Shown in pieces: positions 10,668 to 17,724 of a DNA stretch of 28,749 bases. Source of the stretch: Nemertoderma westbladi. Its lineage: Eukaryota; Xenacoelomorpha; Nemertodermatida; Nemertodermatidae. Location of the stretch: positions 1-28,749 of the forward strand of contig JAUCBJ010002977.1 of NCBI GenBank assembly GCA_032718475.1, read 5' to 3'. Made by a program: the position numbers and the translations under genes. The notes beneath the pieces were generated by a model that was given only the letters and a program-made list of their open reading frames with translations, was not told the DNA's origin and did not search any database. Every line of letters starts with the position of its first letter. Within the stretch, counting starts at the first letter, position 1.

Positions 10668-10890
10668 AGTCTGACGACTTATTTCCAGTGCGGTCCCCCC
10701 AGAACTTTACTCCCCAGAGGAAACTCCAGTACTCATTTAGCTACCACTTAAGAATGCAAGGCAGAGATGCGCCCTGGCTGGTCCCTTTAAAGCATTCGTG
10801 CCGAAACGAAAACTGCCCTGGCCCATGTGAGGATCGAACCCACGACCTACGGGAGATGTGAATTCAATGCAACCACTACACCAAGGTGGA
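10640..10890 (-). mobile_element. tRNA-derived SINE
   Basis: Read on the minus strand, the segment starts with a tRNA-like head. It has a perfect A-box match TGGTGTAGTGG (10873-10883) and a B-box GGTTCGATCCT (10830-10840) 32 bp apart. The T-arm pairs GTGGG with CTCAC, but the ends do not form an acceptor stem. A non-tRNA body follows and runs directly into the LINE frame near 10667 without an A-rich or microsatellite tail. A and B boxes are internal RNA polymerase III promoters. The SINE family and exact body length are not determined. Confidence 0.7.
10830..10883 (-). promoter_or_regulatory. RNA polymerase III A and B boxes of the SINE
   Basis: A box TGGTGTAGTGG fits TRGYNNARNGG and the B box fits GWTCRANNC. 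Spacing is within the normal tRNA range. Whether this copy is transcribed cannot be told from sequence. Confidence 0.65.
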
Positions 10891-10904
10891 ACCTAAACCA
10901 TCGT

Positions 10905-10930
10905 ATACTGATCTGATCTGACCTGATCTC
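10905..10930 (+). repeat. Short GATCT-type direct repeat
   Basis: Four imperfect copies of a 5-bp motif (gatct, with one gacct) abut the 5' side of the SINE, possibly generated at or exploited as its insertion site. Confidence 0.5.
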
Positions 10931-11038
10931 TATTCCAGTCCGAACTGACGCTCGCGGATTTTAAAAACGAATGGTTTTTACACCAAATTAAATGGTTTTT
11001 TCACTATATAATTTTCACTAAAACATATATATTCCTCC

Positions 11039-11207
11039 ACTGAAATATATTAATTATCACTAAAATATATTTTTTTATCAACAACAATATAGCTATAACC
11101 TGTTCTATTGAATAACATGCCACTGTAACCTGCTCCTGTCCCTTATTTATTGATAATACATTTAAGCGAAAATTAATATATTTTAGTGATTATTAATATA
11201 TTTCAGT
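11039..11207. repeat. AT-rich inverted repeat, 32-bp arms
   Basis: Bases 11039-11070 and 11176-11207 are reverse complements with one mismatch, separated by 105 bp. Weaker inverted similarity extends outward (ttttcacta near 11013, tagtgaaaa near 11265). It resembles a MITE-like palindromic element or a remnant of one. No target-site duplication was identified. Confidence 0.7.
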
Positions 11208-11514
11208 GATTATTAATATTTTACTTTGAAAATTAATATTTTATTGATTTTCATGTTTATATTTAGTGAAAAATTATTATTTTTTAGCAGGTTGATGAAT
11301 GACTGCCTTTTAAAACGGCTCGAACGAACTTAGTTCCCTTTCAATCTAATGTATATCCCATTAGGGTGGCATTGTCAGCCAACGAGTATTACACCTTATA
11401 CTCGTGGAAAAGTATCAATAAATCGCTTACGTTCTAGAAATCGGAAGATGATTGGCTGATGAATCAGCGAGCCTGGAACCGTTTCAGGCAGTTCCACACA
11501 CAACACGCTCGTTC
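11208..11514. other. Intergenic spacer with two small hairpins
   Basis: No gene recognised. Perfect hairpins are ACGAGTAT/ATACTCGT (11382-11405, 8-nt loop) and GCTGAT/ATCAGC (11455-11468, 2-nt loop). The sequence tcccattaggg (near 11366) also occurs at the left tip of the Foldback-like element. Confidence 0.5.
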
Positions 11515-13108
11515 CTAATAGTTCCTTATCCATCCAGCTCTTTTCTAATACCTACCCATTCTTTCCTAATAGTTCCCGAACCTGCCAACTCTTTCCTGAA
11601 TCTACCAACTCTTTCCTAATATTTCTTGAACCTACCAACTCGTTCCTAATATTTCCTGAACCTACCAACTCTTTCCTAATAGTTCCCGAACCTGCCAACT
11701 CTTTCCTAATAGTTCCTGAACCTACCAACTCTTTCCTAATAGAAATAGTTCCGGAACCTACCAACTCTTTCCTAATAGTTCCTGAACCTACCAACTCTTT
11801 CCTAATAGTTCCTGAACCTACCAACTCTTTCCTGATAGAAATAGTTCCTGAACCTACCAACTCTTTCCCAATAGTTCCTGAACCTACCAACCCTTTACTA
11901 ATGGTTCCTGAACGTACCAACTCTTTCCTAGTTCCTGAACGTACCAAATCTTTTCTAATAGATCCTGAACATACCAACTCTTTCCTAATAATTCCTGAAC
12001 CTACCAACTCTTTCCTAATAGTCCCCGAACCTGCCATCTCTTTCCTGAATCTACCAACCCTTTACTAATGGTTCCTGAACGTACCAACTCTTTCCTGAAT
12101 CTACCAACTCTTTCCTAATATTTCCTGAACCTACCAACTCTTTCCTAATAGTTCATTATCCATCCAGCACGCTCCTAATACCTACCTATTCTTTCCTAAT
12201 AGTTCCCGAACCTGCCAACTCTTTCCTGAATCTACCAACTCTTTCCTAATATTTCCTGAACCTACCAACTCTTTCCTAATAGAAATAGTTCCTGAACCTA
12301 CCAACTCTTTCCTAATAGTTCCTGAACCTACCAACTCTTTCATAATAGTTCCTGAACCTACCAACTCTTTCCTAATAGTTCCTGAAACTATCAACTCTTT
12401 CCTAATAGTTTATGAAGCTACCAACGCTTTCCTAATAGTTCCTGAACCTACCAACTCTTTCCTAATAGAAATAGTTCCTGAACCTACCAACTCTTTCATA
12501 ATAGTTCCTGAACCTACCAACTCTTTCCTAATAGTTCCTGAACCTACCAACTATTTCCAAATAGTTCCTGAACCTACCAACTCTTTCCTAATAGAAATAG
12601 TTCCGGAACCTACCAACTCTTTCCTAATAGAAATAGTTCCTGAACCTACCAACTCTTTCCTAATAGTTCCTGAACCTACCAACTCTTTCATAATAGTTCC
12701 TGAACCTACCAACTCTTTCCTAATAGTTCCTGAAACTATCAACTCTTTCCTAATAGTTCCTGAAGCTACCAACTCTTTCCTAATAGTTCCTGAACCTACC
12801 AACTCTTTCCTAATAGAAATAGTTCCTGAACCTACCAACTCTTTCATAATAGTTCCTGAACCTACCAACTCTTTCCTAATAGTTCCTGAACATACCAACT
12901 ATTTCCTAATAGAAATAGTTCCTGAACATACCAACTCTTTCCTAATAGTTCCTGAACCTACCAACTCTTTCCTAATAGTTCCTGAACCTACCAACTATTT
13001 CCTAATATAAATAGTTCCTGAACATACCAACTCTTTCCTAATAGTTCCTGAACCTACCAACTCTTTCCTAATAGTTCCTGAACCTACGAACTCTTTCCTA
13101 ATAGTTCC
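11515..13108 (+). repeat. 30-bp tandem satellite array, left part
   Basis: The unit is 30 bp: CTTTCCTAATAGTTCC followed by TGAACCTACCAACT. A recurrent 36-bp form carries a 6-bp insertion giving AATAGAAATAGTT. A block beginning near 11521 (with the atypical ttatccatccagc and acctaccc stretches) recurs near 12151, exactly 630 bp or 21 units away, so segments of many units were duplicated. Because the unit length is a multiple of three and one strand lacks stops, the minus strand appears to encode repeats of SGTIRKELVG; this follows from the unit length and is not evidence of a gene. Confidence 0.96.
13101..13108 (+). repeat. Left 8-bp direct repeat (candidate target-site duplication)
   Basis: ATAGTTCC here and at 14912-14919 flanks the Foldback-like element. 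Both copies belong to the 30-bp satellite, so array phase could mimic a target duplication. Confidence 0.5.
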
Positions 13109-13111
13109 CAT

Positions 13112-13138
13112 TAGGGCAACGATTTTGATCATTTCTTC
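13112..13138 (+). repeat. Left terminal inverted repeat
   Basis: 27 bp beginning TAGGGCAACG, pairing with 14882-14908 except for one position (T at left where A is expected, within GATCATTT versus GAACATTT). Confidence 0.8.
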
Positions 13139-14328
13139 GCGATTATCGCGATCTTCGCAAACGTCGCGATCTTCGCGATATGTTGTGTTTACCAATACTA
13201 TAGGTGGAGCTTCGCAAACATCGCGATCTTCGCGATATTTTGTGTTTACCAATACTATAGGTGGAGCTTCGCAAACGTCGCGATCTTCGCGATATTTTGT
13301 GTTTACCAATACTATAGGTGGAGCTTCGCAAACGTCGCGATCTTCGCGATATTTTGTGTTTACCAATACTATAGTTGGAGCTTCGCAAACGTCGCGATCT
13401 TCGCGATATGTTGTGTTTAACAATACTATAGGTAGAGCTTCGCAAACGTCGCGATCTTCGCGATATTTTGTGTTTACCAATACTATAGGTGGAGCTTCGC
13501 AAATGTCGCGATCTTCGCGATATTTTGTGTTTACCAATACTATATAGGTGGAGCTTCGCAAACGTCGCGATCTTCGCGATATTTTGTGTTTACCAATACT
13601 ATAGGTGGAGCTTCGCAAACGTCGCGATCTTCGCGATATTTTGTGTTTACCAATACTATAGGTGGAGCTTCGCAAACGTCGCGATCTTCGCGATATGTTG
13701 TGTTTACCAATACTATAGGTGGAGCTTCGCAAACGTCGCGATCTTCACGATATGTTGTGTTTAACAATACTATAGGTGGAGCTTCGCAAACGTCGCGATC
13801 TTCGCGATATTTTGTGTTTACCAATACTATAGGTGGAGCTTCGCAAACGTCGCGATCTTCGCGATATTTTGTGTTTACCAATACTATAGGTGGAGCTTCG
13901 CAAACGTCGCGATCTTCGCGATATTTTGTGTTTACCAATACTATAGGTGGAGCTTCGCAAACGTCGCGATCTTCGCGATATGTTGTGTTTAACAATACTA
14001 TAGGTGGAGCTTCGCAAACGTCGCGATCTTCGCGATATTTTGTGTTTACCAATACTATAGGTGGAGCTTCGCAAACGTCGCGATCTTCGCGATATTTTGT
14101 GTTTACCAATACTATAGGTGGAGCTTCGCAAACGTCGCGATCTTCGCGATATGTTGTGTTTACCAATACTATAGGTGGAGCTTCGCAAACGTCGCGATCT
14201 TCGCGATATTTTGTGTTTACCAATACTATAGGTGGAGCTTCGCAAACGTCGCGATCTTCGCGATATTTTGTGTTTACCAATACTATAGGTGGAGCTTCGC
14301 AAACGTCGCGATCTTCGCGAATGTTCTA
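13139..14328 (+). repeat. 57-bp tandem array, left arm, about 20 copies
   Basis: The unit contains TCGCGATCTTCGCGATA, then TTTTGTGTTTACCAATAC, then TATAGGTGGAGCTTCGCAAACG. Two TCGCGA palindromes sit 3 bp apart, and the unit is CpG-rich against AT-rich surroundings. Variants include TGTTG for TTTTG and a 2-bp insertion near 13542. Because 57 is a multiple of three and the unit lacks stops in several phases, long frames appear on both strands with 19-residue periodicity; these are by-products. Confidence 0.97.
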
Positions 14329-14663
14329 GAAAATTTGTTAAAAAGTAAGAAAATCTATAATGAAAAATATATTTTTTAAAATTTTTCTGGAATAAAATAT
14401 ATTATTAACAGTTCTAGAGAAAAGAGAAATATTTTTAAATAAAATAGCTAACATGTTCTATAGTATGTATATGACACTATTAGTATTAGTATTGTTCACA
14501 GAATTCTAGAATGTTCTATATATATACAGACAGATGGTATAAAATTGTATTCTAGAAGTCCATGTATTTGTGTAGGCCTTCCAGAAATTTTGCTATTTTT
14601 GCGTCGCTGTACCTATAATGGTATTAATAAATAATATTATTAAAGGTTGAGAAATTTTTTTAT
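14329..14663. other. AT-rich loop of the Foldback-like element
   Basis: This spacer separates the oppositely oriented 57-bp arms. It is AT-rich, with repeated gttctaga/attctaga motifs near 14323, 14410, 14503 and 14550, and has no coding frame of note. Confidence 0.6.
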
Positions 14664-14823
14664 CGAAGCTCCACCTATAGTATTGGTAAACACAAAATAT
14701 CGCGAAGATCGCGACGTTTGCGAAGCTCCACCTATAGTATTGGTAAACACAAAATATCGCGAAGATCGCGACGTTTGCGAAGCTCCACCTATAGTTTTGG
14801 TAAACACAAAATATCGCGACGTT
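14664..14823 (-). repeat. 57-bp repeat, inverted right arm, 3 copies
   Basis: Three copies of the 57-bp unit in reverse orientation, followed outward by diverged CpG-rich sequence (14824-14881) and the right terminal repeat. The right arm is far shorter than the left. Confidence 0.95.
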
Positions 14824-14881
14824 TGCTAAATTTCGCGATTTTCGCAATCTTCGCAATAATCGCGACGTTTGCGAAGATCGG

Positions 14882-14908
14882 GAAGAAATGTTCAAAATCG
14901 TTGCCCTA
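14882..14908 (-). repeat. Right terminal inverted repeat
   Basis: The reverse complement of 13112-13138 with one mismatch, ending in the TAGGG tip followed by three unmatched bases and the right ATAGTTCC. Confidence 0.8.
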
Positions 14909-14911
14909 CTC

Positions 14912-14948
14912 ATAGTTCCTGAACCTACCAACTCTTTCCTAATAGTTT
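14912..14948 (+). repeat. 30-bp satellite, displaced right remnant
   Basis: Slightly more than one unit of the 30-bp satellite (atagttcctgaacctacc, then aactctttcctaatagtt) resumes immediately after the Foldback-like element, showing that the element sits inside the array. Confidence 0.9.
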
Positions 14949-14987
14949 GTGATCTGTTATTAATATAATAAAACTGGTCCAATTCGC

Positions 14988-15036
14988 GGTTCTTTCTCTC
15001 TCTCTATCTCTCTATAGGGCCTATATATATATATAA
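14988..15036. repeat. (TC)n and (TA)n microsatellites
   Basis: A run of TC/TCTA repeats followed by gggcc and an alternating TA tract. Simple-sequence DNA with no gene. Confidence 0.85.
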
Positions 15037-15090
15037 ATGAAATGTCTATCTGGGTGTATATTGGTGTGTGTTGTAGTGCGGACGATGTAT

Positions 15091-15324
15091 TCATATTGTC
15101 AGTTTGTGAAAATGGTAGAAGGGGGGGGGGGGGGATTTAGCCAATCTCTGGAGGGTTTGCAACGCAAACCGCTGCGCTCCTGGCTGTATTATTGAGGTTT
15201 GGGCATTGAAGACACGGTAAACTTCAAAGAATTCCCTCCCAGTTGTACGTAACTGCTGTAGTCCCGACCCGTCTAATATAACAGCATACCCCACAAATAT
15301 AGCCTCATGGTTGATGCTTACCAT
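15091..15324 (-). other. Unrecognised 77-codon open frame
   Basis: Minus-strand frame from ATG to stop with ordinary amino-acid composition in its middle (for example LDGSGLQQLRTTGREFFEVY) and a run of prolines encoded by the G14 tract at 15121-15134. No domain, signal peptide or membrane segment was recognised. A GT follows its start region (atggtaagc), so it could hold a splice donor, but nothing else supports a gene. It may equally be repeat DNA; coding status is doubtful. Confidence 0.15.
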
Positions 15325-15464
15325 TACATAGGTTGTTAGTGGTCTTTCAGTTCAGGTAAACCAAGGCCATACATACTGTTCCTAAAATGTATAGCCAGAC
15401 GGCCCTGTATGTTTTATCGTAACTATCAATAATAAATCTAAAAAAGTATATTTTTAAATTTTAC

Positions 15465-15580
15465 TCTATTTATTTTCTTTGTCAAAAAATCTATGGTGCG
15501 CGGCGCCACGCGCCCCTACCGTGGATCCGCGCCTGCGAGAACGTCCAATTTTTTTAAATCATTACGCCCCCAAGCGGGGC
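15465..15580. mobile_element. Possible DNA-transposon or MITE remnant
   Basis: A GC-rich block (gtgcgcggcgccacgcgccc, then taccgtggatccgcgcctgc) flanked by ttgtcaaaaaatctatgg stands out from AT-rich surroundings. It resembles the ends of invertebrate repeats that combine TTTTTTGACAAA, G/C runs and GGATCCGC. No second terminus was found, so this is a weak call. Confidence 0.25.
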
Positions 15581-15594
15581 AACTGGGAAATTTA

Positions 15595-15765
15595 ATAATC
15601 GTAAAAATATCGAGAGTAAAAAATATCGAGAGTAAAAGTATCGAGAGTAAAAAATATCGTGAGTAAAAATATCGTGAGTAAAAATACCTAGAGTAAAAAA
15701 AATATCGAGAGTAAAATATCGAGAGTAAAAATATTGAGAGTAAGAAAATATCGAGACTAAAATAG
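15595..15765 (+). repeat. Short tandem repeat, about 16-bp unit
   Basis: About ten imperfect copies of aatatcgagagtaaaa, varying in A-run length and with tgag/tgagag substitutions. No coding content. Confidence 0.9.
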
Positions 15766-15793
15766 GAACATGCTAAATTATAAAATAAATAGA

Positions 15794-16150
15794 TTAAACG
15801 TTTGCTAGGGTTGCAAGAGATGGGGCAGATGAACAGACCAAGATATGGAATTTATCTGTAATGGGCGAGTGACAGAATTTACAGGCACATGAATCGGATA
15901 AAGAGTGGAAAGGGCGTTGGTCCAGGCAGAGTTTATGGTGGAACCCGTGCGCTGTCGTCCGACAGAGCACATCGCGGTTCCTTTGGCCGGCTGATCTCCA
16001 TGTGGTAGATTTAAAGGCTGGGCCTCGGATGAAACCTTCGCTAATAAAGTGGTTCTGGCGATCGGCTCTAAAAGCCTTATAAGATTGCACCACGTCTTTG
16101 TCGAAAATACTTGAATAGAACGTCCAATACTTCAACTGAGCTATGATTTC
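15794..16150 (-). pseudogene. LINE ORF2 C-terminal fragment with terminal zinc motif
   Basis: The minus-strand frame is open from about 16150 to the stop at 15794. There is no genuine start: the first Met call is a TTG at 16135. Its C-terminal half reads LCRTTAHGFHHKLCLDQRPF, then CKFCHSPITDKFHILVC, a C-x2-C-x8-H-x3-C cluster like the zinc motif that closes many non-LTR ORF2 proteins. The RT itself is absent and the upstream side has stops, so this is a remnant. It may or may not belong to the same family as the fragment at 6477-6740; they represent different parts of such a protein. Confidence 0.5.
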
Positions 16151-16731
16151 AAAATACTATCACAAATTGGCCCGGAGTTGCTGATGGTTGACTATCATCA
16201 ACCTTAACTGGGAACCAAGGTAACTTGGGAATTTTCGATTAATAATTTTTGATTTGGGAGTTTGTAGAAATTTCGCACTGTTTCGTTTTTGGCCCTAAGC
16301 AAGTCGCTTTAGACGACATTAGTGGTCACGCGAAGCTCCAATGGAAACCTGGGTTCTGCGGGTAGATTAAAGAAAGGGTTGAGCAGTTATGTAGGGTTAA
16401 CCCTTGTCAGTTAGCCTGCCTTATAGGTAACAGCCAAGAGAGAGGGTTAACGCGTTAACACGCCTAGAAGATTATTCCATTAATTAGGGAAAATAGCTAA
16501 TTTATTTGAAACAGATCTATCAGGTAAACGTAAGTTCTTGTTAAACAAAACACAGTTTTTTTGGAAATTATTGCGTTATAAATAATATATTGAATATTTC
16601 GGGATTAATGAAGTTCTAGGAAAAAAGAATGTAACAAATTTTAAGAAGATCTTATTTAAAATGGCGCTTACAAAACAAATTCATAGTTTATAAACTAAAA
16701 TACACAAAATATGAATACAATAATAGCTCCG
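16151..16731. other. Region between LINE remnant and IBA57 3' end
   Basis: AT-rich, with no gene. It contains perfect palindromes GGGTTAACCC (16394-16403) and GTTAACGCGTTAAC (16446-16459), and a GGTTGA/TCAACC hairpin near 16182. On the minus strand TATAAA (16687-16692) and AATAAA (16501-16506) are candidate polyadenylation signals for IBA57. Confidence 0.5.
16687..16692 (-). terminator. Possible polyadenylation signal (TATAAA) of IBA57
   Basis: A variant hexamer on the minus strand, 40 bp past the IBA57 stop codon. A canonical AATAAA lies further downstream at 16501-16506. Which is used cannot be decided here. Confidence 0.25.
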
Positions 16732-17724
16732 TTATGTATCCGGTGTGTTCATTGCGATACGACTTTCTTTCCACCAATCAGGTGTCCGAACTGCAACCGG
16801 AAGTAACTGTTTATCGGAAGTCCTGACGAGCAGTTCCCCGGATTCCGACATGGCTATACGAACGAGACCCAAACCGAACCCGTCCAGGTAACTCCGAACC
16901 CGACCGGCCTCCTTTCCGTCTGGGGCCTCGAGACGGTCCCCGGGTAGAATCCCCGTCGCATCCGAGGCGACGCGGAAGGGAATTAATCGCTTACGGATGA
17001 CCCCGGTGTGGTAGGTGCGAGCCGTTAGCTCCTGTCCCAGGTAGCAGCCCTTATGGAAGCAAATGGCGTTGGTGTAATCCGCGTTGGATTCCAACGGGAG
17101 GGCCTGTCCGGGGGGCAGATCCACCGCCCCTTCCGCCAAACCAACTCGGTACCGCACCAGGTCGTAATCGTTCTGTGAAACGGACTCGCAGTCCGACAAT
17201 GGGGTGTGTCCGGCTGTCACTACGCATCTACAACCGAACCACGAGAGTCTAGGATCCGATATACAGTTAACTACGTCGGAACTAAGACGCGATTGGATAT
17301 CGGAAAGTTTCGCGTCTAGAATGGAAGCAACTTGTAAATGGGTCACTAAAGATAAATCGACTTTCTTTCTCAGCTTATATTTTTTTATGTGTTTAATTAT
17401 TTCCGGCGCAAGAGTTGCATCGCAGTCCATCAGATAAACTGGTTCGGCATTATTACCCGAAACTAGATGTATAAATATATCGTAGAGGACTCGTCCCTGG
17501 ATGTTGAGCATAAGCGAGTACAGCGAGTCGCCGGAGTTTAGTAAGTTCCTTAGGTCGTTCGTCACGATCCCCTGTAGTAGGTCCGGTACGTCGACCCCTA
17601 CCGCTTGTATCAGTGCCCGCGCCGAGAGTACCGCGTATCTATAGGAACGGGAAGGAAGGTTGCCGAGGTTACGGGGTCTAAGGCGAGCAATAGCACGGGA
17701 GTGTGCCTGTAACAACATCGTCAT
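16732..17724 (-). CDS. IBA57: IBA57, mitochondrial iron-sulfur cluster assembly factor
   Basis: The frame encodes 330 residues, close to the length of animal IBA57. IBA57 is a folate-binding-fold protein of the mitochondrial matrix; with ISCA1/ISCA2 it helps form [4Fe-4S] clusters for aconitase, lipoate synthase and respiratory complexes. Residues 1-30 are rich in Arg, Ala, Leu and Ser with almost no acidic residues, as in a matrix targeting peptide. LLQGIVTNDL (49-58) is the conserved early GcvT-fold block. ALPLESNADYTNAICFHKGCYLGQE carries the family signature KGCYLGQE (225-232) with its conserved Cys227, followed by LTARTYHTG. Residues about 245-320 form the C-terminal domain. The ATG at 17724 is the first after an in-frame upstream TAG; a second Met lies two codons later. 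The gene is uninterrupted, although some animal IBA57 genes have introns. No disabling change is visible. Confidence 0.92.
   Translation of the reverse strand: MTMLLQAHSRAIARLRPRNLGNLPSRSYRYAVLSARALIQAVGVDVPDLLQGIVTNDLRNLLNSGDSLYSLMLNIQGRVLYDIFIHLVSGNNAEPVYLMDCDATLAPEIIKHIKKYKLRKKVDLSLVTHLQVASILDAKLSDIQSRLSSDVVNCISDPRLSWFGCRCVVTAGHTPLSDCESVSQNDYDLVRYRVGLAEGAVDLPPGQALPLESNADYTNAICFHKGCYLGQELTARTYHTGVIRKRLIPFRVASDATGILPGDRLEAPDGKEAGRVRSYLDGFGLGLVRIAMSESGELLVRTSDKQLLPVAVRTPDWWKESRIAMNTPDT

Larger units (their letters stand above)
13109..14911. mobile_element. Foldback-like transposon with tandem-repeat arms
   Basis: About 1.8 kb. The outer 27 bp at 13112-13138 and 14882-14908 are reverse complements with one mismatch and begin TAGGGCAACGATTTTGA. 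Just inside lie arms built of the same CpG-rich 57-bp unit in opposite orientations: about 20 copies on the left, 3 on the right. A 330-bp AT-rich loop without coding capacity separates them. The element interrupts the 30-bp satellite, which resumes at 14912. This matches the known plan of Foldback elements (Drosophila FB, sea urchin TU): long inverted termini made of tandem subrepeats. The TAGGG tip and 8-bp flanking repeat would also fit a non-autonomous hAT-type element. It encodes no transposase. Confidence 0.75.

Noticed and set aside
10790-10890. Functional tRNA gene
   Set aside because: A and B boxes and the T-arm are present, but the acceptor ends do not pair and a long non-tRNA body follows, so it is a SINE head.
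11552-12898. Minus-strand frames encoding SGTIRKELVG repeats
   Set aside because: A product of the 30-bp unit length. The frames are broken at several points and have no non-repeat domain or signal; kept only as a low-priority test for selection.
13143-14329. Long open frames on both strands with 19-residue repeats
   Set aside because: They arise because the 57-bp unit is divisible by three and lacks stops in several phases on both strands; they end where the array ends and lie inside a Foldback-like element.
15121-15134. G14 tract, and the C19 tract at 28664-28682, as regulatory or G-quadruplex elements
   Set aside because: Single homopolymers near possible repeat ends; exact length is prone to sequencing error and no other support was seen.
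16332-16343. cgcgaagctcca near IBA57 matching the inverted 57-bp unit
   Set aside because: Similarity is limited to about 12 bp with unrelated flanks; likely chance.
17204-17437. Plus-strand frame inside IBA57
   Set aside because: Lies antisense within a well-supported gene and has no recognisable features.
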